This document shows positions 1-8,619 of a stretch of 64,000 nt of DNA, one piece after another (the stretch's first letter is position 1; each line of letters starts with the position of its first letter). Origin of the DNA: Pseudomonadota bacterium (GTDB lineage Bacteria > Pseudomonadota > Gammaproteobacteria > Steroidobacterales > Steroidobacteraceae); contig JAJZDX010000002.1 of NCBI GenBank assembly GCA_021805865.1, forward strand, positions 124,001 to 188,000, read 5' to 3'. Below the pieces are notes generated by a model. The model did not search any database and was not told where the DNA came from. It was given only the letters and a program-made list of their open reading frames with translations. The position numbers and the translations under genes were made by a program.

Positions 1-1
1 A

Positions 2-238
2 GTGGGGGATCGGCTCGGCAAGGCGGTGGAGTTCTACAACAAAGCGACCGCGAGCCTCGAGGCTCGCGTGCTCGTTTCGGCGCGCAAGTTCGCGGAGCTG
101 AAGGCGGCTCCGGTGGGCGTGCAGATCGCAACGGCCGGCCCGATCGAGCACTTGCCCCGGCAGCCGCAGGCGGGGGAGCTGTTGCCCTCGCCGGATGGCA
201 CGCGCAAGCCGGAGGGCGGCGAGGGTGGGGCCACGTGA
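2..238 (+). CDS. rmuC: DNA recombination protein RmuC, C-terminal end (partial)
   Basis: Only the last 78 residues lie in the window; the gene runs off the left edge. The stretch GDRLGKAVEFYNKATASLEA followed by RVLVSARKFAEL matches the conserved end of the RmuC family (a C-terminal nuclease-like domain, then coiled coil), where LGKA..YN.A..SLE and RVL..ARKF.EL are typical. RmuC proteins limit recombination at inverted repeats. The polar tail after residue 45 is not conserved in the family. The gene ends at a TGA, with about 160 bp of apparently non-coding DNA before the next gene. Confidence 0.8.
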   Translation: MGDRLGKAVEFYNKATASLEARVLVSARKFAELKAAPVGVQIATAGPIEHLPRQPQAGELLPSPDGTRKPEGGEGGAT

Positions 239-397
239 GGCCGTAGCGACTTCACCTGACGCGAGCCGGCGTGGACCCGCGCTCGAATCCGATAGTGAGC
301 CAGCGGCCAGGGGAGGCGCGCGACTCGACCGAAGTTGCCATTTGCCACTTCACGGCCGTATCGTCATGCAGTTTCCGCACGCCACGGGAAAGCCGCC

Positions 398-994
398 ATG
401 ATTACGCTGTTCCACCACCCCAACTCCCGCTCCTCGCGCTTCATCTTCCTGCTCGAGGAGCTGGAGGCGGCGTACCAGATCCGCCTCGTCACGATTCGCA
501 AGCGCGACGGCACGGGCACCGTGGATCCGGCGAATCCTCACCCTCACGGCAAGGTGCCCGCGATCTGCGACGACGGGGTCATCGTCTTCGAATCTTCCGC
601 CATCGCGCTCTACCTGACGGACCGTTTTCCGAAAAACGGGATGGGACCCCTGGCGGGCGATCCCGATCGCGGAGCCTACCTGTCCTGGCTCGCCTACTAC
701 AGCGGCGTGCTGGAGCCGGCGTTCGTGTCCAAATTCCTGAGCCACGACGTTCCGCGCGGCACGGCCGGCTGGGTTGCGGTGGAGGAGGCGATGACCGCCG
801 TCATCCAACGGCTCGCGCGCGGACCGTATCTGCTCGGCGAGCGGTTCAGCGCCGCGGACATCCTCTTCGGCACCACGTTCGCGATGTTCGCGCAGAGCCC
901 GCTGATGGAAAAATCCCCGGTCATTGACACCTATGCGCAGCGCGTCGTCGGCCGCCCGGCCTTCGAGCGCGCCCGGGTGCGGGAGAAAGGCTGA
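398..994 (+). CDS. Glutathione S-transferase family protein
   Basis: A 198-residue cytosolic GST. Residues 1-78 form the thioredoxin-like half: MITLFHHPNSRSSRF places the candidate catalytic Ser/Asn at 9-13, the cis-proline is P54 (GKVP), and the glutathione gamma-Glu contact is E65-S66 (FESSAIALYL). The rest is the all-helical half with the N-capping region GERFSAADI. A start at 398 gives a family-like N-terminus; an in-frame start at 335 would add a tail of about 21 unlike residues. It probably conjugates or reduces electrophiles in the cytoplasm; the substrate cannot be read from sequence. It stands alone between rmuC and a GH39 gene. Confidence 0.85.
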   Translation: MITLFHHPNSRSSRFIFLLEELEAAYQIRLVTIRKRDGTGTVDPANPHPHGKVPAICDDGVIVFESSAIALYLTDRFPKNGMGPLAGDPDRGAYLSWLAYYSGVLEPAFVSKFLSHDVPRGTAGWVAVEEAMTAVIQRLARGPYLLGERFSAADILFGTTFAMFAQSPLMEKSPVIDTYAQRVVGRPAFERARVREKG

Positions 995-1122
995 GGGATG
1001 CGCCGCGGAGCCGGGCTGGCGCACCTCTCATCGCACTCGGGGCGGCGCAATGATGGCGATGCCATGCCGCGTCAGGGTCTGGCACACTACCGCTACGTCG
1101 AAATGCACCGGAGGGCGATCCG

Positions 1123-2652
1123 ATGAGACATCAAGCGGCGCGAGCGCTTGCGCTGACCATCATGGCTGTGTGCATCGGCCTGCCGGCGGCACAGGCGGCG
1201 GGGCGGCCGTCGCCTGCGGCGCGGATCGTGATCGACGGTGCCGCCCCGGAGCAGCCGTTCCCCCACTTCTGGGAGCAGATGTTCGGCTCGGGGCGTGCGA
1301 TTCTCGCGCTGCGAGCCGATTACCAGCGCGACATGCGGGAGGTCAAGCGCGTCACCGATTTCCGCCTGGTGCGCTTCCACGGCATCTTCGATCGGGGGGT
1401 CGGCGTTTTTCATCTCGATGCGCACGGCAGGCCGGTCTACAACTTCACCTACGTCGACGAGATCTACGACGCGCTGCTCAGGCAGGGCGTGCGGCCGTAC
1501 GTGGAGCTGAGCTTCATGCCGCCGCAGCTCGCCTTGCGCAAGGTGACCAACGGCTTCTGGTACAAGCCGAACATCGCGCCCCCCAAGAGCTGGACCCTCT
1601 GGGCGGGGCTGATCCGCCATTTTGCGCGGCATCTCATCGCGCGCTACGGCATCCGGGAAGTCTCTCACTGGTACTTCGAGGTCTGGAACGAGCCCAACAT
1701 CGGGTTCTGGGCGGGCAAGCCGAAGCAGGCGACCTATTTCCACCTGTACGAGGTGACGGCGCGGGCGCTGAAGAGCGTGAGCCCGCTGCTGCGGGTGGGG
1801 GGGCCCGCGACCGCGCAGGCGGCGTGGATCCCGGCTTTCATCCGCTTCTGCTCGGCCCACCACGTGCCCGTGGATTTCCTCTCGACTCATGTGTACGGTG
1901 ATGACACTGCGGAGAACGTTTTCCACCGCCATGAGAAGATCTCCCGCCGGAACATGGTGATCCGCGCGGTGGAAAAGGTCCACCGGGAGGTGCTGGAATC
2001 GCCCATGCCGCATCTGCCGGTCATCTTCAGCGAATTCAACGCCACCTACACCGGTGACGAGGTCGATGTCACCGACTCGCCCTACATCGGGCCGTGGCTC
2101 GCGAACACGATCCGCGCCACCGACGGTCTGGTGAAGCTGATGTCGTACTGGACATTCTCCGATGTCTTCGAGGAGCAGGGCGTGATCAGGACGCCGTTCC
2201 ACGGGGGGTTCGGACTGATCGCGGTCGGCGGCATTCCCAAGGCGTCGTTCAACGACTTCAAGCTCCTGCATAAGCTCGGCACGCAGCGGCTCGCGGAATC
2301 GTCGCACTCGGCGCTGGTGACACGGCGCAGGGACGGAATGCTGGCGATCGCCGTGTGGAATTACGCTCCGCCGGGACCCGGTGGAGCCACCAGGACCTAT
2401 TCGTTGGATTTTCGAAATGTCCCGGGCGCACGGCGCGCCTACGTCTGGCTCGTCGACCGCAATCACGGCTCGCCGCTCGCCACCTGGCAAGCCATGGGCT
2501 CGCCGAAATATCCGAGCTTCCAGCAGCGAAGGATCTTGCTGGCGGCTGCGCGGTTGCCACCACCCCGGATCGAGGCGCTGAAGGGGGCCTCGCCGCACCT
2601 GAGGCTGCGCTTGCGTCCGCATGCACTGGCACTCGTCGAGCTCGCGCGCTGA
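1123..2652 (+). CDS. Secreted glycoside hydrolase family 39 (beta-xylosidase-like)
   Basis: A 509-residue protein with a Sec signal peptide (about residues 1-26, ending AAQAA). It is followed by a GH39 (beta/alpha)8 barrel and a C-terminal beta-sandwich. The clan A signature is clear: the acid/base Glu is E190 in EVWNEPN and the nucleophile Glu is E304 in IFSEFNAT. Early motifs RFHGIFD and YVELSFMP also fit GH39. The family includes beta-xylosidases and alpha-L-iduronidases, and beta-xylosidase or a related exo-glycosidase is the likelier activity here. A good ribosome site (GGAGG about 10 bp upstream) supports this start. No transporter or regulator lies next to it, so it looks like a stand-alone periplasmic or secreted enzyme. 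Confidence 0.88.
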   Translation: MRHQAARALALTIMAVCIGLPAAQAAGRPSPAARIVIDGAAPEQPFPHFWEQMFGSGRAILALRADYQRDMREVKRVTDFRLVRFHGIFDRGVGVFHLDAHGRPVYNFTYVDEIYDALLRQGVRPYVELSFMPPQLALRKVTNGFWYKPNIAPPKSWTLWAGLIRHFARHLIARYGIREVSHWYFEVWNEPNIGFWAGKPKQATYFHLYEVTARALKSVSPLLRVGGPATAQAAWIPAFIRFCSAHHVPVDFLSTHVYGDDTAENVFHRHEKISRRNMVIRAVEKVHREVLESPMPHLPVIFSEFNATYTGDEVDVTDSPYIGPWLANTIRATDGLVKLMSYWTFSDVFEEQGVIRTPFHGGFGLIAVGGIPKASFNDFKLLHKLGTQRLAESSHSALVTRRRDGMLAIAVWNYAPPGPGGATRTYSLDFRNVPGARRAYVWLVDRNHGSPLATWQAMGSPKYPSFQQRRILLAAARLPPPRIEALKGASPHLRLRLRPHALALVELAR

Positions 2653-2884
2653 GACCGGACTGCGTTGCAGCTCGGGTTCCGGCCCGATGCGCCATGGGAG
2701 ACGCTCATCGCGCGCCGGGCCGCGCCCGGCAGGAGCCGGGGCTTCCCCGGCGGACACCCGCTCCATCCCGGCGCCGCCGGGGACAATCCCTACCGGAGGA
2801 GGTACTGATCCGCTTGCGGAGCCCGTGCGGCGTGAGCATGATGCGAGCCTGCAATCATGCGCTGGTTGCCCTGGCCAAGAGGAC

Positions 2885-3613
2885 ATGCCGGAATCCGCCT
2901 CACTTCGCGCCGCCGCACTGGTCCTCTTCTGCCGCCGCCCGCTGCCCGGCTCGGGAAAGCGCCGCCTGGCCCGTGACCTCGGGGAGGCGAACTCGCTCGC
3001 TGTCGCCCGCGCGTTGCTCGAGTGCGCGCTCGAGGATGCGGCCGCCTGGTCCGGCCGGCTGGTCATCTCGCCGGCCCACGGCGAGGATGCCGCGTGGGCA
3101 CAAGGGCTGCTGCCGCGGCTCAAATGGGTGATATCCCAGCCGAAGGGCAATCTGGGTCACCGGATCAACGCCGTTGACGCCGCCGTGCGCCGTCGACGCT
3201 GCAGGCGCGTGCTCTTTGTCGGAAGCGACGCACCTTGCATGCAGCCCGGCGATCTCGAGGCGGCCGCCGCCACTTTGGATCATGCCGATGTCGTCTTGAT
3301 TCCCGCCGCTGACGGTGGAGTCACCCTCATGGGCTCTCGCGTGCGGTGGCCGCGGCTCTCGAGCCTGCCGTGGAGCGAGTCGGCGCTCGGCTGCGCGCTC
3401 GAGCGCTGTTGCCAGGCTTCGGGCCTGACCGTCGCGCGGCTGTCGGCCTCCTTTGACATCGACCAGGTCGCGGATTTCAGGCTGGCGTTCGAGGCGCTGG
3501 CGCGTGATCCGCGCCCGGCGAGACAACGCTTGAACGAGCTGCTTACCGCCTTGACCTGTCCGCCGCCGGCAATCGCATCCCCGTCCGCCAGCCCTGCCGC
3601 GGGTGAGGCATGA
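2885..3613 (+). CDS. TIGR04282-type glycosyltransferase (rSAM-associated transferase 1)
   Basis: A 242-residue GT-A-like nucleotidyl/glycosyl transferase of the DUF2064 / CofC-like family. Visible hallmarks are LVLFCRRPLPGSGKRRLA near the N-terminus (nucleotide loop), VGSDAPCM with D115 as the metal-binding acid, the conserved ADGGVTLMG, and the late FDIDQVADF. TIGR04282 members are repeatedly found beside a radical SAM protein and TIGR04283 transferases in arsenosugar-like loci, and that is the arrangement here. It is the first gene of a run with 4-11 bp overlaps, which implies translational coupling. The start at 2885 matches the family; the open frame extends upstream without homology. Confidence 0.8.
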   Translation: MPESASLRAAALVLFCRRPLPGSGKRRLARDLGEANSLAVARALLECALEDAAAWSGRLVISPAHGEDAAWAQGLLPRLKWVISQPKGNLGHRINAVDAAVRRRRCRRVLFVGSDAPCMQPGDLEAAAATLDHADVVLIPAADGGVTLMGSRVRWPRLSSLPWSESALGCALERCCQASGLTVARLSASFDIDQVADFRLAFEALARDPRPARQRLNELLTALTCPPPAIASPSASPAAGEA

Positions 3614-5073
3614 ACGCCGTGCAGGAGCGGGCGCAGGGGCCGGAACCGGGCGGGGTCGCCTCCGAGTACCGCCGCCTGGTGTTCCCGCAGGATTACCGCA
3701 ATCCAGACGGCCGGGGCCTCTACAATCTGGTGGTGATCGGGGCCGGGCCCGCGGGCCTGGTGATTGCCATCGCCGCGGCTTCTCTCGGCGCCCGGGTGGC
3801 CCTCCTCGAGCGCCATGCCATGGGCGGGGACTGTCTGAACGCGGGCTGCGTTCCCTCCAAGACACTGTTGGCCGCCGCCGCCGCGGGACTGCCGTTCGAG
3901 GCGGCCATGCAGCGGGTGCGTGCCGTTCGCACCCGGATCGCTCATCACGACTCCGTCGAGCGCTATTGCCGGGCGGGTGTCGAAGTCTTTCTCGGCGAGG
4001 GACGGTTCGAGTCGCCGCACCTCATCCGGGTCGGCGACATCGCGCTCCATACCCGCAAGGCCGTGATCGCGACCGGCGCGCGGCCGATGCTGCCCGCGAT
4101 CCCCGGGCTCGCCGAGCCGGGCGTGCTGACCAATGAGACGGTGTTCGAGCTGCGTGTGCAGCCGCGGCAGCTCGCCATTCTCGGCGCCGGCGCCGCAGGC
4201 TGCGAGCTGGCCCAGGCGTTCGCGCGCCTCGGCACCCGCGTCGAGCTCATCGAAGCGGCCACCCAGGTGCTGCCGCTGGAGGCGGCGGAGGCCGCAGGAC
4301 TCATCGCGAGCGCGCTGCGGCGCGAAGGGGTGATGCTGTACCTGGGCAGCGCCGCGCAGTCCGCCTCGGTGACCCCGAAGGGCAAGGTGCTCACACTCGG
4401 GGACGGGCGCCGGGTCGTGGCCGACGAGGTGCTGGTGGCCGCCGGACGGCGGCGCAATGTGGAGGGGTTGGATCTCGAGAAGGCGGGCGTGAGGCTCGAT
4501 GCCCGAGGCGCGATCGGGGTCGATGCGCGCCTGCGCACATCGCACCCGGATGTCTATGCGGCGGGAGATGTCTGCTCCGCATATCAGTTCACCCACGCGG
4601 CCGATGCACAGGCGCGCATCGTCGTCCGCAACGCGTTGTTTCGGGGCCGCGCGCGGGCGGACAGGCTCATCGTGCCTCGCTGTGTCTACACCAAGCCGGA
4701 GCTTGCGCAGATCGGCGCGACGGCCCCTGAGCTGCAGGCGGCCGGCCGCCGCTTCGAGCGTTACCGGCTCGAGTGGAGCGAGCTGGACCGTAGTGTGATG
4801 GAGGATGCCGAAGAGGGCTTTGTCGAGGTGTTGGCGGACGCCGGCGGGCGCGTCCTCGGCGCCACGCTGGTCGGCCGGGATGCGGGCGAGCAGATCGCGC
4901 CCCTGGCGTTGCTGATGATCCGACCCGGAGGGCTCGGTGCGCTCGGCTCGCTGGTGCTGCCCTATCCGACCCGCTCGGAATACCTGCGCCGGCTCGCCGA
5001 CCAGCACGCCCGCCGTCGTCTGACGCCGCGGGTCGCCGGAGCGCTCCGTGCGTGGTTGCGTCATGCGCGCTGA
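3610..5073 (+). CDS. Mercuric-reductase-like FAD pyridine nucleotide-disulfide oxidoreductase
   Basis: A 487-residue class I flavoprotein disulfide reductase. It has an N-terminal FAD motif VVIGAGPAGLV, the redox-active pair C75 and C80 in GDCLNAGCVPSK, an NAD(P)H Rossmann motif ILGAGAAGCELAQAF, the second FAD motif YAAGDVC, and a dimerisation domain. The usual catalytic HPT.E motif of lipoamide or glutathione reductases is replaced by YPTRSE, so the acid-base His is missing, as in mercuric-reductase-like proteins. There is no N-terminal HMA domain and no C-terminal Cys pair, so mercury reduction is unlikely. About 35 residues precede the FAD motif. It overlaps both neighbours, so it presumably serves the same pathway. 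Confidence 0.85.
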   Translation: MNAVQERAQGPEPGGVASEYRRLVFPQDYRNPDGRGLYNLVVIGAGPAGLVIAIAAASLGARVALLERHAMGGDCLNAGCVPSKTLLAAAAAGLPFEAAMQRVRAVRTRIAHHDSVERYCRAGVEVFLGEGRFESPHLIRVGDIALHTRKAVIATGARPMLPAIPGLAEPGVLTNETVFELRVQPRQLAILGAGAAGCELAQAFARLGTRVELIEAATQVLPLEAAEAAGLIASALRREGVMLYLGSAAQSASVTPKGKVLTLGDGRRVVADEVLVAAGRRRNVEGLDLEKAGVRLDARGAIGVDARLRTSHPDVYAAGDVCSAYQFTHAADAQARIVVRNALFRGRARADRLIVPRCVYTKPELAQIGATAPELQAAGRRFERYRLEWSELDRSVMEDAEEGFVEVLADAGGRVLGATLVGRDAGEQIAPLALLMIRPGGLGALGSLVLPYPTRSEYLRRLADQHARRRLTPRVAGALRAWLRHAR

Positions 5074-5788
5074 AGCACCAGAGACGCCGCGGCTGACGGT
5101 CATCGTGCCCACGCTGCGCGATGACGCCTCGCTTACGCAGCTGCTGGCCGCACTGGGCCGGCTGGATACCTCGCCGGAAGAGGTGATCGTCGCCGATGGC
5201 GCGGCGGGCGAGGACACCGCGGCGCTGTGCAGTCGGCACGGGGTCCGCTGGTTGCCTTCGCCGTCGGGACGGGGCTTGCAGCTGAGCGGCGGGGTCTTGG
5301 CCGCGCGGTCGGCCTCGGTCCCGGGCGCCGCGGCCGAGGTGCTGTGGTTCCTGCATGCGGACAGCCGGCCGCATTGCGGCGCAGCGGACGCGATTCGGGC
5401 GGCCGTCCGGCAAGGGGCCGCCGGAGGCTACTTCCGCTTCCGCTTCGGCGGTCCGGCGGGGGCGGTGAAGTCCCTCCTCGAGCGCAGCATCGCCCTGCGC
5501 TGCCGTTTCGGTATGGTATACGGTGATCAGGGCATTTTCGCGACCCGGGAGGCCTATGAGGCGGGCCCGGGATTCGCTGCGCAGCCGCTGTTCGAGGAGG
5601 TGCCGTTGGTACACTACCTCAAGCGCACGGGCCGGTTCGTCGCGCTCGATCTGCCCATCACGGTCGATCCGCGCCGCTGGGAGCGCGACGGATACCTGCG
5701 CCGCACCCTGTACAACCGCGTGCTCGCGCTGGGACACCTCGTGGGCGTGCCTGCGGTTCGGCTGTCACACTGGTATGGCGCACGATGA
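5063..5788 (+). CDS. TIGR04283-type glycosyltransferase family 2 (rSAM-associated transferase 2)
   Basis: A 241-residue GT2 enzyme. LTVIVPTLRDD opens the GT-A fold, EVIVADGAAGEDT follows, FLHADSRP carries the metal-binding D100, and the late region has GDQGIF and FEEVPLVHYLKR, all typical of TIGR04283. Members of this family accompany ArsS-type radical SAM enzymes and TIGR04282 transferases, and are thought to glycosylate the ribosyl product. The ATG at 5063 overlaps the previous stop by 11 bp; a GTG at 5048 is a possible alternative start. Its own end overlaps the radical SAM gene by 4 bp (ATGA). Acceptor and sugar donor cannot be read from sequence. Confidence 0.82.
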   Translation: MRAEAPETPRLTVIVPTLRDDASLTQLLAALGRLDTSPEEVIVADGAAGEDTAALCSRHGVRWLPSPSGRGLQLSGGVLAARSASVPGAAAEVLWFLHADSRPHCGAADAIRAAVRQGAAGGYFRFRFGGPAGAVKSLLERSIALRCRFGMVYGDQGIFATREAYEAGPGFAAQPLFEEVPLVHYLKRTGRFVALDLPITVDPRRWERDGYLRRTLYNRVLALGHLVGVPAVRLSHWYGAR

Positions 5789-6747
5789 ATGACACTCTTG
5801 CGCAGACCGCGCCGCAGTCCCTCGTGCTCGAAGAGCCGGCCGAGGACGACTGGCTGTTCACCCCGCTCGGGGATCCGCGCGGCTACATCGAGCCGCATAC
5901 GCTCTCGGAGCTCTGGTTCCATACCGGCACGGCGTGCAATCTCGCCTGTCCGTTCTGCCTGGAGGGCTCCAAGCCCGGCGACCGGCGCATCGGGCGCGTC
6001 ACGTTCGCCGAGGTGCGTCCCTTTCTCGAGGAGGCCGCCGCGCTCGGGGTGAGGCAACTGTCCTTCACCGGCGGCGAGCCGTTCATCGTCAAGGATCTGG
6101 TGCGGATCCTGGACCATGCGCTCGCCATAGCGCCCGTCCTGGTGTTGACCAACGGGGTGGATGCGCTGCCGCGCCGTCTGCCGAGGCTGCGCGCGCTGCG
6201 GGCGAGACCGCATCCGCTCGCCTTCCGCGTCAGCCTGGATTATGCCGATGCCGGCCGGCACGATGCGGGCCGCGGCGCGGGCAGCTTCACCGCGGCCTGC
6301 CGCACGCTGCAGCTTTTGCATGCGGAGGGATATCACGTCTCGATCGCCCGGCAGATGGAGGCGGGCGAGGATCGCGCCCGGACGGAGGGGGTCTACCGCC
6401 GGCTGTTGAGCGCTCTTCAGCTGCCGGCGGATCTCAACATCGTGGCCTTCCCGGACTTCGGCACGCCGGGCTCGCATCCCGCGGTGCCGCACGTGACGCG
6501 CTCCTGCATGACGACTTATCAGACCGAGGCGACGCGGCGCGAGTTCATGTGCGCCTACAGCAAGATGGTCGTGAAGATCGATGGCCGCATGCGGGTGTAT
6601 GCCTGTACGCTGGTCGATGACGATGCGGCCTACGATCAGGGAGGTACGCTCGCCGAGAGCCTGGGCAGGCGGGTGATGCTGCGCCATCACCGCTGCTTCG
6701 CGTGCTTCAAGTTCGGCGCCTCGTGCAGCGAGGCGAAAGAGCATTAG
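5785..6747 (+). CDS. Radical SAM protein with Cys-rich C-terminus
   Basis: A 320-residue radical SAM enzyme. The [4Fe-4S] cluster ligands are C51, C55 and C58 in ACNLACPFC, and the SAM-binding GGE motif is FTGGEPF. The C-terminal third has further cysteines (FMCAYSK, VYACTL, HRCFACFKFGASC), suggesting an auxiliary cluster or SPASM-like cap. It differs from classical ArsS, which carries a CN..C.HCHVDAGP cluster motif and a DUF3641 tail, so the reaction is not assignable by family. Context (two rSAM-associated glycosyltransferases upstream, a methylthioadenosine phosphorylase facing it) suggests a 5'-deoxyadenosyl transfer or similar chemistry. It is the last gene of the overlapping run. Confidence 0.8.
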   Translation: MNDTLAQTAPQSLVLEEPAEDDWLFTPLGDPRGYIEPHTLSELWFHTGTACNLACPFCLEGSKPGDRRIGRVTFAEVRPFLEEAAALGVRQLSFTGGEPFIVKDLVRILDHALAIAPVLVLTNGVDALPRRLPRLRALRARPHPLAFRVSLDYADAGRHDAGRGAGSFTAACRTLQLLHAEGYHVSIARQMEAGEDRARTEGVYRRLLSALQLPADLNIVAFPDFGTPGSHPAVPHVTRSCMTTYQTEATRREFMCAYSKMVVKIDGRMRVYACTLVDDDAAYDQGGTLAESLGRRVMLRHHRCFACFKFGASCSEAKEH

Positions 6748-6861
6748 CAATTCACTGCCGCCTTCACCCCGCTCCCGGCGATTTGCCGACGCGCCCCGGA
6801 AGAGTCCGCTCGAGGGGGCGCTTTGACCGTCGCCTGCCCTCGTGTGGGCGAGATCTTCGCG

Positions 6862-7707
6862 TCAGCTCGCCAGAAAATCCAGGATCGCCTTCTGCCCGGC
6901 CGTCATCTGTTCCCTCGGCGTGATCACCGCCTGCTCGAGCGAGTGCCGGCAAGGGCGCGACTCGTCCTCGGCGTAGTCCGCCACGGCGCGCGCGATGAGC
7001 CGCTGCACCCGCGCCAGGCTGTCGCGGAACTGGCTCATCACCTGATCGACCGAGACGTGTTGGGAGGGGTCGTCGAGCCAGCAGTCGTAATCGGTCGCCA
7101 CCGCGATGGTGCAGTAGCCGAGCTGCGCCTCGAGGGCGAGGAAGGCCTCCGGCACATTGGTCATGCCGACCAGGTCGGCGCCGGCGCTGCGCAGCCAGAG
7201 GCTCTCCGCCCGGGTGCCCAGGCGCGGGCCCTCGACGCAGGCATAGGTCTTGTCCAGGTGCAGAGCCTGGCCGAGGGATTGCGCCGTGCGCGCCAGGAGC
7301 GAGGCGGTCGCGGCACAGGTCGGATGAGCGGTCGATATGTGCGCGACCAGCCCCTTCCCGAAGAAGCTCGCCGCACGCAGTCCCTTGGTGAAGTCCAGGT
7401 ATTGCGAGGGCAGCGCCAGATCGCCGGGACGGATCTCCTCGCGCAGGCTTCCGACCGCGGAGACCCCGATGATGGTGCGTACGCCCGCGCTTTTCAGCGC
7501 CCAGATATTCGCCCGGAAGTTGATCTCGCTCGGCAGCAGATCATGACGCAGGCCGTGCCGGGCGAGGAAGGCGATCGGGCGGCCGCCGAGCCGTCCCAGC
7601 ATCACCGGTGAGGAGGGCGGGCCGAAGGGGCTGTCGACCTCGCGAGTTTCCGTGACCTCCAGACCGTCCATGCGATACAGGCCCGTGCCGCCGATTATGC
7701 CGATCAT
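6862..7707 (-). CDS. mtnP: S-methyl-5'-thioadenosine phosphorylase
   Basis: A 281-residue member of the PNP/MTAP family II. The N-terminus IGIIGGTGLYRMDGLE, the phosphate-binding ARHG motif, GVSAVGSLREEI, EGPRLGTRAES, GMTNVPEAFLA and ATDYDCW are all present. The TDYDCW motif fits adenine-type substrates (MTAP) better than methylthioinosine phosphorylases, which differ there. The enzyme cleaves methylthioadenosine, and often 5'-deoxyadenosine, into adenine and a 5-substituted ribose-1-phosphate. The start at 7707 puts the conserved IGIIGG next to Met1; an upstream extension to 7773 is not family-like. It faces the radical SAM cluster, so it may recycle, or supply a ribosyl step to, that pathway besides doing ordinary methionine salvage. 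Confidence 0.88.
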   Translation of the reverse strand: MIGIIGGTGLYRMDGLEVTETREVDSPFGPPSSPVMLGRLGGRPIAFLARHGLRHDLLPSEINFRANIWALKSAGVRTIIGVSAVGSLREEIRPGDLALPSQYLDFTKGLRAASFFGKGLVAHISTAHPTCAATASLLARTAQSLGQALHLDKTYACVEGPRLGTRAESLWLRSAGADLVGMTNVPEAFLALEAQLGYCTIAVATDYDCWLDDPSQHVSVDQVMSQFRDSLARVQRLIARAVADYAEDESRPCRHSLEQAVITPREQMTAGQKAILDFLAS

Positions 7708-7802
7708 GAGGAGCTCTCTGTTGCGTGACTCGCCGTAAGGCTGCAAGATGCCCGAAACAGCGCCGGGCAACAAGCTCGGGTCATTACACGGGGCCTCCTG
7801 AT

Positions 7803-8597
7803 GTGAGCACTCTCCCCTTTCCTCCGTTGCACCCGCCGCGGTGGCCCGCCTGCGTGACCAAGGCGGGCCTGTGGATCCTGGCCGTGGGCGTTCTGATCGC
7901 GCTGCTCGCCGGGCAGCTCAACCGGTTTTCCCTGGCCGGCGTCGGCACGGCGCTCTTGACGCTGGTGGTGGGGCTCGGCGTGACGGCGGTCGGCACGGCC
8001 GTGGCCGTTGCCGGCGCGCTCATCGCCAAGGCGAAACGCTCGCCCGTTCCCCGCGTCGCGGCGACGACCGGCATCCTCATCGGGCTCGCCGTCACGGCCT
8101 ACATGGTTTCCTGGCTTGTGAAGGCGGACTCCGCGCCGCCCATTCACGACATCACCACCGACACGGCCAACCCGCCGGCGTTCGTGGACGTCATTGCGCT
8201 GCGTGAGCGCGCACATGCTGTCAATCCCCCGCAATATATACGGCGGGTTCGCGTCGGAAATAAGATAATCGACGTGCCGAAGCTGCAGCACGAGTACTAC
8301 CCGTACGTCAAGCCGCTGTTTCTCGCATTGCCGCCGGACCAGGCGCTCGCGAAGGCGCTCCGGGTGGGCCGGAAAATGGGCTGGCGGATCGATGCGTACG
8401 TGCCGGCCCAGGGCCGGCTGGAGGCCACTGCGCACACGTTTTTCTTTGATTTCAAGGACGACGTGGTGGTGAGGGTGACCCCGCACGGCACCGGCTCCCG
8501 CGTCGATGTCAGGTCGGAATCGCGGGTGGGCGTGAGCGACATCGGCACGAACGCCGCGCGCATCCGGCGCTTTCTCGATCTCATGAAGCAGCCTTGA
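7803..8597 (+). CDS. DUF1499 domain membrane protein
   Basis: A 264-residue protein with three hydrophobic helices at about residues 20-35, 45-75 and 85-105, then a soluble DUF1499 domain. The domain shows PPAFVDV at its start, then MGWRIDAYVPAQGRLEAT, FFFDFKDDVVVRV and VDVRSESRVGVSDIGTNAARI, the family's typical end. Function is unknown; the domain is widespread in proteobacteria and plastids. The GTG at 7803 is chosen because the preceding in-frame residues are charged and unlike the family. It lies divergently from mtnP and 22 bp before gshA. Confidence 0.75.
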   Translation: MSTLPFPPLHPPRWPACVTKAGLWILAVGVLIALLAGQLNRFSLAGVGTALLTLVVGLGVTAVGTAVAVAGALIAKAKRSPVPRVAATTGILIGLAVTAYMVSWLVKADSAPPIHDITTDTANPPAFVDVIALRERAHAVNPPQYIRRVRVGNKIIDVPKLQHEYYPYVKPLFLALPPDQALAKALRVGRKMGWRIDAYVPAQGRLEATAHTFFFDFKDDVVVRVTPHGTGSRVDVRSESRVGVSDIGTNAARIRRFLDLMKQP

Positions 8598-8619
8598 GCG
8601 ACCGCTACCGGCAGACCCG

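Noticed and set aside
1093-3150. A 685-codon open frame on the minus strand over the GH39 and transferase genes
   Set aside because: It is antisense to two genes with clear families, has Arg/Pro/Gly-rich low-complexity translation and no recognisable motif: a shadow frame of GC-rich DNA.
3610-5073. Mercury resistance
   Set aside because: Despite mercuric-reductase-like sequence there is no HMA domain, no C-terminal Cys pair, and no merR, merT or merP nearby.
3280-5217. A 645-codon minus-strand open frame opposite the FAD oxidoreductase
   Set aside because: It is antisense to a gene with intact FAD and disulfide motifs; its translation has no domain pattern.
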